Source of the DNA: Tilletiopsis washingtonensis
Lineage: Eukaryota; Basidiomycota; Exobasidiomycetes; Entylomatales
Assembly (NCBI RefSeq): GCF_003144115.1
Contig: NW_020312019.1
Coordinates: 293,780 to 357,779 of the forward strand
Direction: 5' to 3'
Length of the DNA stretch: 64,000 nt
A program made the position numbers and the translations under genes. The notes under the pieces were generated by a model. The model saw nothing but the letters and a program-made list of their open reading frames with translations, was not told the DNA's origin and did not search any database. Position 1 is the first letter of the stretch. Each line of letters begins with the position of its first letter. This document shows, piece after piece, positions 20,004 through 30,867 of this stretch.

Positions 20004-22478
20004 ATGGCCCGGGCCCACGAAGACGACACGCTCTTACCCTCCTCGCAACGCCCAGCACAAAATGCCGCGCAGAAGTACTCGTACGCGCCGCAGAAGAAGG
20101 GCGTGAGCAAGTGGATCAAGATCGGCATCCCGCTGCTGCTGCTCGTCATTGCCGGCGCCGTCGTCGGCGGCGTGCTCGGCTCGCGCGCCGCGAGCAGCAG
20201 CTCGAAGGGCGGCAGCAGCGCCAACGACAGCGAGACGAAGAGCACTTGGACGGGCTCCTCGAGCGGCGACAAGCCTGCGACGGCCGACGGCAGCACGCTC
20301 TCGGCCGCGTCGCAGGCGGCGCAGCGCGGCGGCGTCGACGACCTGACGTACCAGGGCACGGACCTGTACGGCAACCCGTCGTTCAAGGCCGCCGCCACGA
20401 CGGGCTCGCCGACGTCGAGCGGCATGCCGGGCGACGGCTTCGCCGGCTCGACGTCGCAGCTGCGCTCGCACCCGCGCATCATGACCACCGCCGGCCAGTG
20501 GTCGTCGCTGGCCGACAAGATCAGCAAGGACGCCTACCTGACCGTGTGGAACGCGTCCATCTTCGAGAATGCTACGGCCTACTTCAACCTCCCGCCGACG
20601 GCCTACGACATCGACGGCGGCTTCACGGGCTCCGGCGTGCTCGACCCGGCGCGCGAGGTACAGCTGCGCATCAAGACGTTCGCCTACGCCTACCACATGA
20701 GCGGCAACAACACGCGCTGGCGCGACCGCGCCTGGAGCGAGCTGCAGACGGCCGCCGGCAACAACTCGCAGGTGCGCTGGGGCGCCGACGGCGACGGCGG
20801 CAGCCCGTGGAACGTCAACCACTTCCTCGACCTCGCCGAGGCTACGGCTGCCTTCGCCATCGGCTACGACTGGCTGTACGATGCCTGGTCGCAGGAGCAG
20901 CGCGACTCGCTCGTGCAGGCCATCGTGCAGAACGGCCTGACGTACGGCACGTACGCCTACAACCCGACGGACGCCAACGGGGGCAACAACTACGCCTGGT
21001 GGCGCACGACGAACGGCAACTGGAACTGCGTCTGCAACTCGGGCCTGCTGCTCGGCGCGCTGGCGATCCGCGACGTCGACACGTCGGGCACGGCGCAGTC
21101 GATCATCGACAGCGTCATCCCCAACATGCGCGACAACTGCATGCAGGGCGTGCTCTCCGACGGCACGTGGAGCGAGACGGCCAACTACTGGTACTTCGGC
21201 ACGTCGGCCGCCGCGCGCGCCGTCTCGGCCCTCATCACCGCCACGGGCAGCGACCAGGGCCTGATGGCGGCGAACCCCAACTTCGGCAAGACGGGCGACT
21301 TCCACATGGCCGTGTCGGGCAACGCCGGCATGTTCTTCTACGGCGACAACGGCCCGAACAAGTACTCGGCGTCGGCCAACGGCATGTTCCTCTTTGCCAA
21401 CCTCACCAGCCAGCCCGAGCACGCGCTCTTCCAGCGCGACCGCGCCGACGCGGCGGACCCGCTGTCCATGTTCTGGTACGACCCCTCGAGCAAGGGCGCC
21501 TTCTGGAACGGCCGTGCGCTCGACCAGTACTTTGACAACGAGCTCAGCGGCTGGGCGGCGATGCGCTCGTCGTGGACGGACTTCACGGGCACGTACGTCG
21601 GCATCAAGAGCAACAATCTGACGGGCCACCAGACGCACGGCGACCTCGACGTCGGCACGTTCGTCATCGACGCGCTCGGCACGCGCTGGGCCGGCGAGCT
21701 CGGCAACGGCAACTACCTCTCGCGCGAGTACTTTGCCTCGGAGCTGCCCGCCGCCACGCGCTGGCAGTACTACCGCCAGTCGAGCCAGGGCCAGAACGTC
21801 ATCGTGCTCAACAACCAGAACATGAACCCGAACTGCGCGCCGGTGAACCGCTTCGAGACGACGGGCGCCACGCAGAGCAGCTCGGTCAGCTACACGCCGG
21901 GCACCGGCGATGTCGCCTACTTTGTCTCGGACACGAGCAGCGCCTACAACCTCACCGCCGGCACGATCAGCCGCGGCATCCGCATGCTCAACGGCCGCCG
22001 CCAGGTGCTCGTGCAGGACGACATCGGGCAGAGCGGCGACATCTCGCAGATCCAGTGGCGCGTGCACACCAACGCCTCCGTCGCGCTCTCGTCAGATCGC
22101 CGCACGGCGACACTGACGCTCAACAAGGCCGTCAACCCCAACGCGTACGGCGGCAACAACTTCGGCGGCCCTGCCACGCTCACGGCCAATTTCGAGACCA
22201 AGACGATGATCGTCAAGCTGCTCTCGCCCGCATCGGCGACGTTCGCCGCGGGTCCCGCGACGCGCATCTTCGGCACGGAGCCGGGGAACCAGCCGGCGGG
22301 CCAGGAGGCGGACCAGGACAATGTCGGCGTCACGGTGCTCTCCGTCTCGCTCAACGGCGGCTCGGTACAGAGCATCCAGGTGCTCTGGCAGCCGCAGTGG
22401 TCCAACCTCGGCAGCGCCGACAACGCCACGCCCAACAGCGTGCCGCTCTCGCAGTGGTCGCTCACGAGCCACAACTAA
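20004..22478 (+). CDS. type II membrane heparinase II/III-like protein
   Basis: A single long exon of 824 aa from the ATG at 20004. A short basic cytosolic tail (YAPQKKGVSKWIK) precedes one transmembrane anchor (about residues 39-58, GIPLLLLVIAGAVVGGVLG). A Ser/Thr/Gly-rich stalk and a large lumenal or extracellular part follow. The first domain has the alpha/alpha-toroid helices of polysaccharide lyases (SWLADK-like SSLADKISKD, then NHFLDLAEATAAFAIGYDWLYD). The second has the heparinase II/III hallmark HQTHGDLDVGTFVIDALGTRW (from His542). Known relatives cleave uronic-acid polysaccharides; in basidiomycetes the true substrate, possibly capsule or wall glucuronans, is not established. No intron interrupts it, unlike nearly every neighbour. 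An upstream leader exon may provide an alternative N-terminus. Third-position G/C bias is extreme throughout, so long antisense frames appear but are shadows. Confidence 0.78.
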   Translation: MARAHEDDTLLPSSQRPAQNAAQKYSYAPQKKGVSKWIKIGIPLLLLVIAGAVVGGVLGSRAASSSSKGGSSANDSETKSTWTGSSSGDKPATADGSTLSAASQAAQRGGVDDLTYQGTDLYGNPSFKAAATTGSPTSSGMPGDGFAGSTSQLRSHPRIMTTAGQWSSLADKISKDAYLTVWNASIFENATAYFNLPPTAYDIDGGFTGSGVLDPAREVQLRIKTFAYAYHMSGNNTRWRDRAWSELQTAAGNNSQVRWGADGDGGSPWNVNHFLDLAEATAAFAIGYDWLYDAWSQEQRDSLVQAIVQNGLTYGTYAYNPTDANGGNNYAWWRTTNGNWNCVCNSGLLLGALAIRDVDTSGTAQSIIDSVIPNMRDNCMQGVLSDGTWSETANYWYFGTSAAARAVSALITATGSDQGLMAANPNFGKTGDFHMAVSGNAGMFFYGDNGPNKYSASANGMFLFANLTSQPEHALFQRDRADAADPLSMFWYDPSSKGAFWNGRALDQYFDNELSGWAAMRSSWTDFTGTYVGIKSNNLTGHQTHGDLDVGTFVIDALGTRWAGELGNGNYLSREYFASELPAATRWQYYRQSSQGQNVIVLNNQNMNPNCAPVNRFETTGATQSSSVSYTPGTGDVAYFVSDTSSAYNLTAGTISRGIRMLNGRRQVLVQDDIGQSGDISQIQWRVHTNASVALSSDRRTATLTLNKAVNPNAYGGNNFGGPATLTANFETKTMIVKLLSPASATFAAGPATRIFGTEPGNQPAGQEADQDNVGVTVLSVSLNGGSVQSIQVLWQPQWSNLGSADNATPNSVPLSQWSLTSHN

Positions 22479-22929
22479 GCGTCGAGTCTCTCTTCGCCGC
22501 TCCGCTCCCGCCGCTGTCCCGCTGCTCTCGCCTCATCGCGCCGCTCTTCTCTCGTGCGACCCGTCACTCACTCCCCGCGCGGCGCTGGCCGTCCTGTCGC
22601 AACGCACACCACTCGGCGCGTGTATCATCTCTGCAGCTCTCCCTCTCATGTCTTCCCTTGTCCCAGCCCACCGGGCGCTCCTGCGGCGCCGCGACGACCA
22701 CATACATCTCATCACAGCGCCGTCACGCGCGCTCTCCCTCATTTCAATGGACTCATACAGTACGTGCTTGTTCATTAGCGTGCGAGCGTGACGGAAGGAC
22801 CAGCGTGAGACAGGATTAGAGGCCGCGGCGGGCTTTTCGGGCGTGGCTGGTGCGGGACAGGGACGAGAGCGCCGCAAGAACGCTTATGCGTGCTTGAAGC
22901 CGACGTCCTGCAGGCGGCATGAGGATCAG
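22479..22929. other. convergent intergenic region
   Basis: The 451 bp between the heparinase-like stop (+) and the aldo/keto reductase stop (-) should contain two 3' UTRs. The + side carries CT-rich sequence and a few A/T-richer stretches (22700-22790). No coding signal or repeat is evident. Confidence 0.6.
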
Positions 22930-24201
22930 TCAGCTGCTCAAGACCACGTCGACAGGGGAGCGGCTCACCCAGCCGAGCTTCTCGAGCGACCAGCCCGACG
23001 CCGTGTTGTCCTCCTTGTTGTACGGCTGCAGGCAGAGGCGCGAGTGGCGCTTCTCGTCGTTCTTGTGGATGTCGTTGATGCGCTTGACCTCGGCGTCGGT
23101 GAGCTTGGGCAGCGTGATGTTGCCCTTGATGCGCTGCAGATCGAAGGACGCGTCAGCCGAGCACCAGCACGCGATCGGAGGGGCAGACTGACCTCTGCAT
23201 TGGTCGATCTCGGGTTGACGGACACGCCGTTCGCCAGCGCCCACGCAAGGCACACCTGGCCAGCCGAGACGCCGTGTGCGTCGCCGATCTCGACGAGGTC
23301 CGCGTCCTTGAGGACGGTCTGGCCGTTGCCGAGACTGCGCCGCGTGTCAGCCGGAGGGTTCCAGCAGCGCACGGCCTGCACTCACGGCGAGTAGTACGAC
23401 ATGTGGATGCCCTTGGAGTGGCAGAACTTCATGAACGCGAAGTCAGGGTGGAACGGGTGGCCCTCGACCTGGCACACTGCCGGCGTGACCTGCAGCGAGA
23501 GTCAGCACAGAGTCATGCTGCACAGCCGCACCACGCACCTTTGCCGTCTGCAGCAGCTGGCCGAGCGTCTTGTGGGAGAAGTTGGACACGCCAATGGCGC
23601 GCACCTGCTTCGTCTCGAGCAGCTTCTCCATCTCCTCCCACACGTCGTTGAACGTAGGACCGTCGGGCGGGCCGTCGTACACGGTGCCGTCCTCCTTCTT
23701 GCCCTGCGGCCAGTGCATGAGCTGCGCCAAAGGTAAGCGGAGGCACAGTGCGGCAGGGCGTGACAGACGACACGCACGTAGAGGTCGATGTAGGTGCCGA
23801 GCTGCTTGAGCGAGTCCTCAAACGAGGCCTTGACGTCGTGGTGCATGGTGCTGGGCAGCTTGGCTGGGTGGCTGGTCAGCAAGAGGCAAGGCTGGCGCAT
23901 GCATGCGGCGACGCACTCGTGATGAAGAGCTGCTCGCGCGGGATGTCCGTCTTGCGCACGCCCTCGCCGACGGCCGCCTCGGTGTTGTAGTTGTTCGCCG
24001 TGTCTGCGGCGGGTGTGAGCAGTGTGCAGCAGCGACGCAGCAGCAGTGCCACGCACCCAGCCCGCGGTAGCCGGCGGCCAGCGCATCGTGCAGGCCCTCG
24101 ATGTCGGCCGTCTCGCGGCACTCGGGGCCCTGGAAGCAGCCGAAGAGCACGCCGGGCATGGCGACGCCGTTGTTGAGCGTAAAGGTGGGAATGTCGGCCA
24201 T
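22930..24201 (-). CDS. aldo/keto reductase
   Basis: Seven exons, 24201-24057, 24003-23917, 23863-23778, 23721-23539, 23489-23386, 23334-23193 and 23133-22930, give 316 aa, the normal length for the family. The catalytic tetrad is complete: Asp49 and Tyr54 in DTANNY, Lys79 in TTKLPS, His109 in LMHWPQ. GVSNFSHKTL, a YYSPLGNGQ loop and the NADPH-binding segment NPRSTNAERI are present. The last has Arg where many members have Lys of the KS-x-x-x-x-R motif, which keeps the positive charge facing the 2'-phosphate. The start MADIPTFTLNNGVAMPGV is typical of the xylose reductase/glycerol dehydrogenase (GCY1, AKR3-like) group. Likely reaction: NADPH-dependent reduction of sugar aldehydes or small carbonyls in the cytosol; substrate is not readable. 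It is divergent from GPI18 across 273 bp. Confidence 0.88.
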
Positions 24202-24474
24202 GGTGCGAGGGTGTGGGTGTGGTGGTGAGAGGCAGGCTGCAGAGGCCAGGAAGGGTCAGCGTCGGAGGGCCGTCGTGTTGGACGAGCAGGGCGGGACACC
24301 TCCACCCTGTGCATGACGCCCAGGCAAAGTTCGGGCGCGGCGGGGTCTGCTGGGCGCGGCGTGTGGCGCCGTGTTGGGCGGTGCGGCGCGCGTCATGGAG
24401 AGCTATTCGCGGCGCGATGCGAGGCTTCCCACGCTCATCCATCCCGCTGGTCTCTCTCGCGCTCCTCGGCCACG

Positions 24475-26048
24475 ATGGCCGCCGCAGCAGCAGCAGCCAG
24501 CTCGCCGCAGCGTCCGCAGGCCGTGGCACGCCCCGTGCGCTGGCTGCTGCTCGCGGCGCTGGCCCACCGCTGCGCCGCGCTGCTCCTGCTGCTGCTCTTC
24601 GCGCACCTGCAGCGCCCCTTCGACGCCTCGGCGCCCGCATCGCCGGCGCCGCTGCTGCGCTGGGACAGCACCTACTTCCTCGCCATCGCGGCGCCACACG
24701 CCCTGCGCGGCGCACCGCACGGCTATGCCTACGAACACACGGCCGCCTTCATGCCCGGCACACCGGCGCTGCTGCGCGTCGCCGGCACGGCGGGCGGCCT
24801 TGCGGCGTGGAGCTCGGAGCGCGCCGCCTGGGGCGCCAGTCTTGCCTGTCTGCTCGCTGGTGTCGCCTGTCCAGCCCTGCTCTACCTGTGAGTAGCACGG
24901 CTGTGTGTGCCTGCCGGGTCTGACCCTCGTCCGCCACAGCCTCAGCGTGCGGCACTTCGCTCCGCGCTTCTCGCTGCTCGCCGCGCAGCTCTCCATCCTC
25001 GCGCCGGCACCTATGTCGCTCGTCACGCCGACGCCCGAGGCGCCCTTTGCGCTGCTCTTCCTCGCCATGTGCCTGCTGCTGGCACCGCCCACAGGAGCAC
25101 GCGCCAGTGCACCGCTGCTTAGAGTCGGCCGCTTCGTTGCAGCGGCACTGCTCGGCGCAGGTACGACGGTGTTCCGCGCCAACGGCATGCTCAGCGCCGG
25201 CCTGCTGCTCTGGTCGTTACTGTGGGACATGCCGCGAGGCTGGAGCGTACGCACGGTGAGCATACTCTCTGCCGCTCTTGGGTGTCGCATCTCACCTCCT
25301 GGCCGCCAGCTACCGCGCTTTCTCTTGGTGCCGCTGGCCTTTGCGCCCGTCGTGCCGTTTGCCCTGATGCAGGTCTGGCTACACGCTCGCATGTGCCATG
25401 CACCAGCGGACGAGGGCCTGTTGTCGCAGATGAGCAGCAGCCTCTTCGCTGGCTCGAGCGAGGGTGCTGAATGGGCTGCGCCCGAGTGGTGCTCCGGCTG
25501 GCGTGGTGCCTACGGCAGCATCCAAGCGCGCTACTGGTGAGTGCCTTCGCCGACGCAGAGAGCAGCAGGGCGCTCATGACCTGCACAGGAACGTCGGCTT
25601 CCTGCGATACTGGACGCCTGCGCAGGTGCCCAACTTTCTGCTGGCTGCGCCGGTCCTCGTGCCGCTGCTGCACTACCTATGGCGCTACTACCTCAGTGCG
25701 CCACAGCGGATAGCCAGCCGCACGCTACTGCCCTTCCTGCCGGCGTCGGCCGTCGGCTCGTCGAGAAACAGCGCACTGCTGCCGGCGTCGGCCTTGCCGC
25801 TCATGCACCACACGCTCATCTCGACGGGGCTGCTGCTCTTCGTGGCGCACACGCAGATCGCACTGCGCTTGTGTGCCGCTATGCCGGCCGTCTGGTGGGC
25901 CTTTGCCAGCTGGCTTGTCGAGCCGGCACGCACGCAGCCGAGCGACAAAACGAGTCTGGACAAGCGCTCCTCGTACCTGCTGGCTTGGCTGGTACTGTGG
26001 AACGTCGCCAGCCTGGTGCTGGGCGCTGGCTTCTATCCGCCGGCCTGA
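24475..26048 (+). CDS. GPI18: GPI mannosyltransferase 2 (PIG-V family)
   Basis: Four exons, 24475-24887, 24940-25255, 25310-25536 and 25589-26048, give 471 aa. Signature parts are LLRWDSTYFLAIAAPHALRG, GYAYEHTAAFMPGTPALLR (lumenal Asp/Glu-containing loop of the dolichol-phosphate-mannose GT family) and NVGFLRYWTPAQVPNFLLAAPVL near the C-terminus. About eight or more hydrophobic helices are visible. Known role: adds the second mannose to the glycosylphosphatidylinositol precursor in the ER lumen, using dolichol-phosphate-mannose. The alanine-rich N-terminus after the start carries no conserved residues, so an upstream alternative is not needed. All phases close, and introns are 52-54 nt with CAG acceptors. 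Confidence 0.9.
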
Positions 26049-26702
26049 GGTGTCTCGCCTCGGTCAATGCAACACGTCACACACAAGGCGACACGCAATC
26101 GGCTGCGATTCGTGCGATGCTGCATAGGCAGGAGGTACATGCTGGGTGTGGAGGCTGCGCATGAGAGCTGTATAATGTATGGGAGCGAAAGAGAAGAGAG
26201 TCGGGAGAGAGGAAAGGCAAGATGGGCGGTGACAGGCCCACCTGCGGCGACTGGCCGTCCAAGAGAGGCCCGCCGCGATGGTGCCGTCAGAGAGAGGAAC
26301 ACCTTTCGATGGGGAGCGCACTCGCGAGGGTGCGCTGACCGAGCAGGAGCGGTCGAGAAGGCCGGAGAGCGCAGAGACGAGCCGTGTGTGGGTGGAATCG
26401 AGACGGCATAAGGGCCGGGCAGAGCGCATGTAGGAGCTCGCATACGATAGGCGTAGAGGAGGCCAGGACCGAAGAGAGTGAGGAATCCGGAGAGTGGATG
26501 CGGCTGGAACGATGAAGGCCGGATCGCGAAGAGAGACGAGGGGATGCGACGAGTTGTACAACAGCGAGGGAGGACCGGCAGAGGTGCTGGTGGAGATGTG
26601 TGGGGTGACAAGGAAGCGAGATCGAGCGGAGACGACGCAGAGTGCGATAGCGCTGCATCAGAGGAGGAGCCTGGAGTCGGCGTGGACAAGAGTGCCCTCC
26701 GG
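26049..26702. other. convergent intergenic region
   Basis: The 654 bp between GPI18 (+) and the CCCH protein gene (-) contain purine-rich (GAGAG, GGAAAG) and A/T-richer patches such as TATAATGTAT near 26171, compatible with 3' UTRs and poly(A) sites. I see no supported reading frame. Confidence 0.6.
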
Positions 26703-29700
26703 TCATGCCAGGACAGCCGTGGCGCTGCTGGTAGCCACCGGCTCGGCAGGCGACGGCGACGAGGCCGCGGCCTGCTTCGTCTCGCTGCTCTGCGCGGCGC
26801 CGTCCTTGGCTGCTGCGCTGGTCGGCTGCTCCTTCTCCGCAGGCTTCTCCTCGCTAGGCGCGGCAGCCGCCTCCGGAGCCGGCTCGGGCTTCGCCTTGAC
26901 GGGCGCCGGGGCCGAGAGGATGGCCGAGAAGTTGGCCTTGGTGGGCGCGGCGCCGTTCGTCGCAGCGCCACTGCTTGCCGGAGCGGCACCGTTGGCTGCC
27001 GCGGCCGGCGCAGCAGTCTGCGGGTTCGGCGAGATGGGCAGTGCCGGGAAGTCGTTCACCGTCGGCACGCGCTGTGCGGCAAGCTTGCGCGACGTGTTGC
27101 TGGCCTGGGCGGCGGCAGCACCGTTGCTCTGCTGAGCACCGCCGTTTGCGCCATTGCGAGGCGCCTGGCTGGCGCCATTGGCCTTGGACGCCGGAGCGCG
27201 GGCCGGAGCACTGGCGTTCGCGCCATTGGCGCTCTGGCCCTTGGGCGCTGCCGGGCGCGAGGCACCTGCAGCCGTGCCATTCGGCGCGCTGCTGGACGAA
27301 GCGCCGTTGGCAGCCTGGGGCTGGCTCGGCGCCTGGGCCTGCTGAGCAGGTGCGGCGGCGGGCTGCGACTGAGCCGGCGCATCCGATTGGGCAGCAGACT
27401 GCTGTGCCTGGCTCTGGCTCTCCTGGGCCTGGGCTTGTGCCTGCGGCTGCGGCTGCGCCTGCGGTGCCGACTGCGATGCGCCGTTGGCACCTGCGCTGGC
27501 GTGCACCTTGTGAGGCAGCGCGCTCTTCTTGGCCTGCGGTCCAGTGGGAGGCGCGAATGCGCCAGGTCCGCCGGAGGGCGTCGCCGGCAGAGCAGCACGG
27601 CCCTTGATCGGGCGAGGGCCATTCGGTCCGGCAGCGCCGCCGGCGGCCTGGCCGCGCGACGACGAGTACGAGCGCTGCTGCGCCTCGAGGCTGCGTGCAT
27701 CAGAGCCGTCGGGCATGATGTGCGGGAAGCCGCAGTCCTCGCCGAAGCGGCAGCGGCCGACGTTGAAGAACATGCACGGCGGGCGGGCCGAGCCATCGCG
27801 GCTGCGGCTCGAGCCCTGGTACGGCACGGCACCGCGGCGGCTCTTGCCACGGAACGAGGGTCCCGAGCTTGCGTGGCCGTTGCCGTTGCTCATCGTCATG
27901 CCGCTGGCATCGACGGCCGGCGCCGGGCCTTGTCCGGGCTGGAACGGCACGGCGTGGTGGTGCAGGAACGAGTTGAACGACTGGCGCCGGTGGATCGGGC
28001 GGCCCTGGCTGTCGACCTGGGGCGCGGAGGCGGCGACCTCCTTGCTCTCCTCTGCCTTCTCCGCAGGCGTCTCGTCGACCGCCGGAGGCGTGACGGAGCC
28101 ACCGGCCTTGGGCTCGCTCTCGGCGGCCTTGGTGGACTCCGCAGCGCTGGTGCTGGGAGCGTCCTTGGCCACGGGCGCGTCGCCATCCTGCTGCGGCGCC
28201 TCGGTGGTCGAGGCCTGGGCCTCCGACTCGGCACTCGGCTTAGCCTGCTGCTCGGCGGATGCGGCAGCGGCCTGCTCGGTGGGTGCCGGCGACTTGGTCT
28301 GCTGCGACTCGGCCTGCTGGCTCTGCTGCTGCTGCTCCGCAGCGGCGTCAAAGTGGTGCGGCGAGAAGGGCTCAGCCTGCGGCGCGAGATGGTGCTGCGC
28401 CGGCGGCTGCACACCGTGCAGGTGGCTCGGCTCGCCGTGCTGGCCACCGGGCAGCGACACGTGCGGCGGCGGCGGGAAGTGCATTGGCAGCGGCACGCCG
28501 GCGGGCGAGTACTGCATGTGCGGGCCGGGCGGCGGCATCGGGTAGAACTGCGGCGGACCGTACGGCGCGTAGGCGTATCCCGGCGGCGGTTGGTAGTACA
28601 TGGGCGCGCCGCCCTGGGCGCCCTGCTGCGGTGCCTGTGCGGCATCGCGACCGGCCGGCGGCTGCTGGCCGTGGTGCGAGCTGGACGGCGACATCGGACC
28701 CGGCGGCGGCGGCAGCGCGGCCATGGGCATCGGGTGCGCAAAGGCGCACTTGTCGCCGTAGCGGCAGTTGGGGAAGTTGCGGCATGGGATCATGCGCGCG
28801 ACCTCCGGCGGCGGCAGGTTCGCTGCCGAGTCCTTGCGCCCGTGCTCGCCGTTGCGCCGGCCGCCGTGCGGCGCAGCGCCGCCCTGGTGGTGGTGCTGGG
28901 CGTGGTGGTGGTGCGCGTAGCCTCCGTGCGGCGGCTGCGGCTGCGCCATGGGGCCCGCCGGCTGGGCCTCGTAGTAGTAGCCCTGCGGCGCGCCGTTGGG
29001 GTACGGCGCCATCATCGGGTACGCGCCCTGCTCGTAGCTGCCGTAGCTGATCGAGCCGTCGGGCAGCTGCTGGCCGCCGTGTGCGTCGACGGGCGCAGCG
29101 TGCTCCGGCACGGCCTCGGCAGCCTGCTCCTCGCCCGCCGGCTGCGCCTCGGACGAGAGCGCAGCGGAGACTTCTGCGCTCAGCTCGCCGAGCTCAGCCG
29201 TCTCTCCGCGTTCAGCACCTGAAGGAAAAGCTGCATCAGCATGTGTCCTCTCCATCTACCGTGCACAATTGCGAAGATCGCCCTTCGCTTGCTTCGAGGC
29301 TTCGAGTGTCATTTCGCACGAACACGCCGTCGCCAGCGCCTGGGCTGCCTTTCCTGAGACCAGCAAGCGGGCGCACTGCCGATCAGAACGCTCCATAGAG
29401 ATCTCCGATGCCCTCTAGGAGCCAGCATTCGCTGTCACCTCCGATGCTATCTTCGCCAGCCGAAGGCCGGGTAGAGCAGCGTCTGCGCATCGAGGCGCAG
29501 TGCAGCACCCGCCTTCGCCCACGGCAAAGACTCTCCAACTGATCACTCACCACGCTGGAGCAGCTCCTTGACCGCCTCGGCCTGTCCCGCGGCCGCAGCC
29601 ACAGCAAGCGGCGTGCGCTGGTCGGCATCGCGCGCCGCAAGCAGCTGCGGCTCGGCCTCGAGCGCCTGGCGCAGCGCCTCGACGTCGCCGGCACGGGCGG

Positions 29701-29722
29701 CGTCAAAGATGGGAGCGGCCAT
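26703..29722 (-). CDS. ankyrin / CCCH zinc-finger RNA-binding-type protein
   Basis: Two exons, 29722-29551 and 29218-26703, give 895 aa. Exon 1 is an ankyrin-type start (PIFDAARAGDVEALRQAL, RTPLAVAAAAGQAEAVKELL), about one and a half repeats. Exon 2 is low complexity (His, Pro, Gln, Ala and Ser rich) with two CCCH fingers: CRNFPNCRYGDKCAFAH (CX5CX5CX3H, about residues 204-220) and CMFFNVGRCRFGEDCGFPH (CX7CX5CX3H, about 541-559). Such fingers usually bind AU-rich or polypyrimidine RNA, suggesting post-transcriptional control. The C-terminal third is Ala/Gln/Ser-rich with short NDFPALPISPNP-like motifs. The 332-nt intron is long for this genome and separates the ankyrin part from the rest. Ankyrin plus tandem CCCH proteins are known in fungi and plants; I do not assign a symbol. 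Confidence 0.78.
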
Positions 29723-30867
29723 GCTGCAGCGAAGGCGAGCGGCCGGGATGCGATGCGAAGAGCAGGCAGGCGAGGAGGCGGCCGGCGTGTGGGCAGAGCT
29801 GCACACGCGCGGGCGGCAGGAAGAACGCGGACGCAGCAGCGGGCGAAGAGGGCAGGCGCGGGCAGCTGCGGCGGCAACAAGGAGCGTGAAGGAGCAGAAG
29901 AGGGCGGCGCAGAGGGAACAGAGAAGCAGCGGCAGGGCGGCAGGAAGAGGGAACGAGGGTGAGAGGATGGGATCCGAAGCGGAGCAGCAGAGGCAGAGCA
30001 GGCTGCCCGCCGGCCGAGCCATGATGAGCCGCCCGTCTGAAGAACCGGCGCCGCCGAGCCGCCAAAAAGCAAAAGCCCTAGCAGGCGCCGCGCGCCGAGA
30101 AGATCCGATGCGCCGCGTGCTCCGCCGGCCGCCGCTCGCTCGCAGACGCAGCAGCCACTCGACTGAAGACTGCGCATGCAGCTTCGGCTACGCTTACTGC
30201 TGGCTGCGTCAGTAGAAGCCAACAGCCTGCGGTGCATTCCGAGGCCCTCGCTGCAGAGCTGCGGGAAGCCGCGCCGGTTCTTCACAGCGCATCGGTGCGG
30301 CGCTCACTCTGCTCAGCGCCGCACCGAACAGCCCAGCGGCATCGCGCTCTCTGCTCCCCGTCTCATGCAGCAGGCGTGATGGGACTCACTGCATGCCGCA
30401 GCGGTGCAGGCTGTGATTCTCTGCGCACGACCCGCGAGTCTGCCAAGCGAAGCCTCAAGAAGAAGCGGCGCTTTCGAGGAGGGCACGTCGCGCGCCGCAC
30501 ACGCGGCCGCAGCTGCGGCACCCGCTCGCACACGCGGCTCCGAGTCCCGGCGCTCCCACGCCGTGCGCTTATCGCTGACAGCCGTCAGCCGTCGAGATGG
30601 CGCCTCTGCTGGACGCTCAGGAGGGCCACTCGGCTGAGAGCATACGGAAGGGCGTGCAGACACGGCTGTCTGCAGTGTTCGAAGCGCAGGCCTCGCGGTG
30701 GCCACCTGCGAGCTCGTCTTTGGACATTCGGTCGGGCGAGCTCGAGAGCCGCGGGACGTGGCTGCGCACGTGACGTGCACGGCTGGGCCAGCCATGCTGC
30801 CTCCTCCACTCCGCCGCTGCTGGCTTCTCACTCTCACTACCCCGCACTGCTCCCACTCCTCGCTGCC
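29723..30867. other. divergent intergenic region, CCCH protein / KAE1
   Basis: This 1145-bp gap holds the two promoters. The left half is purine-rich on the + strand (GCAGG, GGAAGAGG runs), i.e. pyrimidine-rich on the CCCH gene's sense strand just before its start. The last 60 bp before 30868 are pyrimidine-rich on +. No gene or repeat is supported. Confidence 0.55.

Noticed and set aside
20034-22067. 677-codon open frame antisense to the heparinase-like gene
   Set aside because: It mirrors the third-position G/C bias of the sense gene; its product is Arg/Val/His-rich and has no domain. The sense frame has a membrane anchor and heparinase motifs.
26478-29222. 914-codon open frame antisense to the CCCH protein gene
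   Set aside because: Arg/Leu/Gly-rich shadow of a low-complexity coding exon; no conserved motif.
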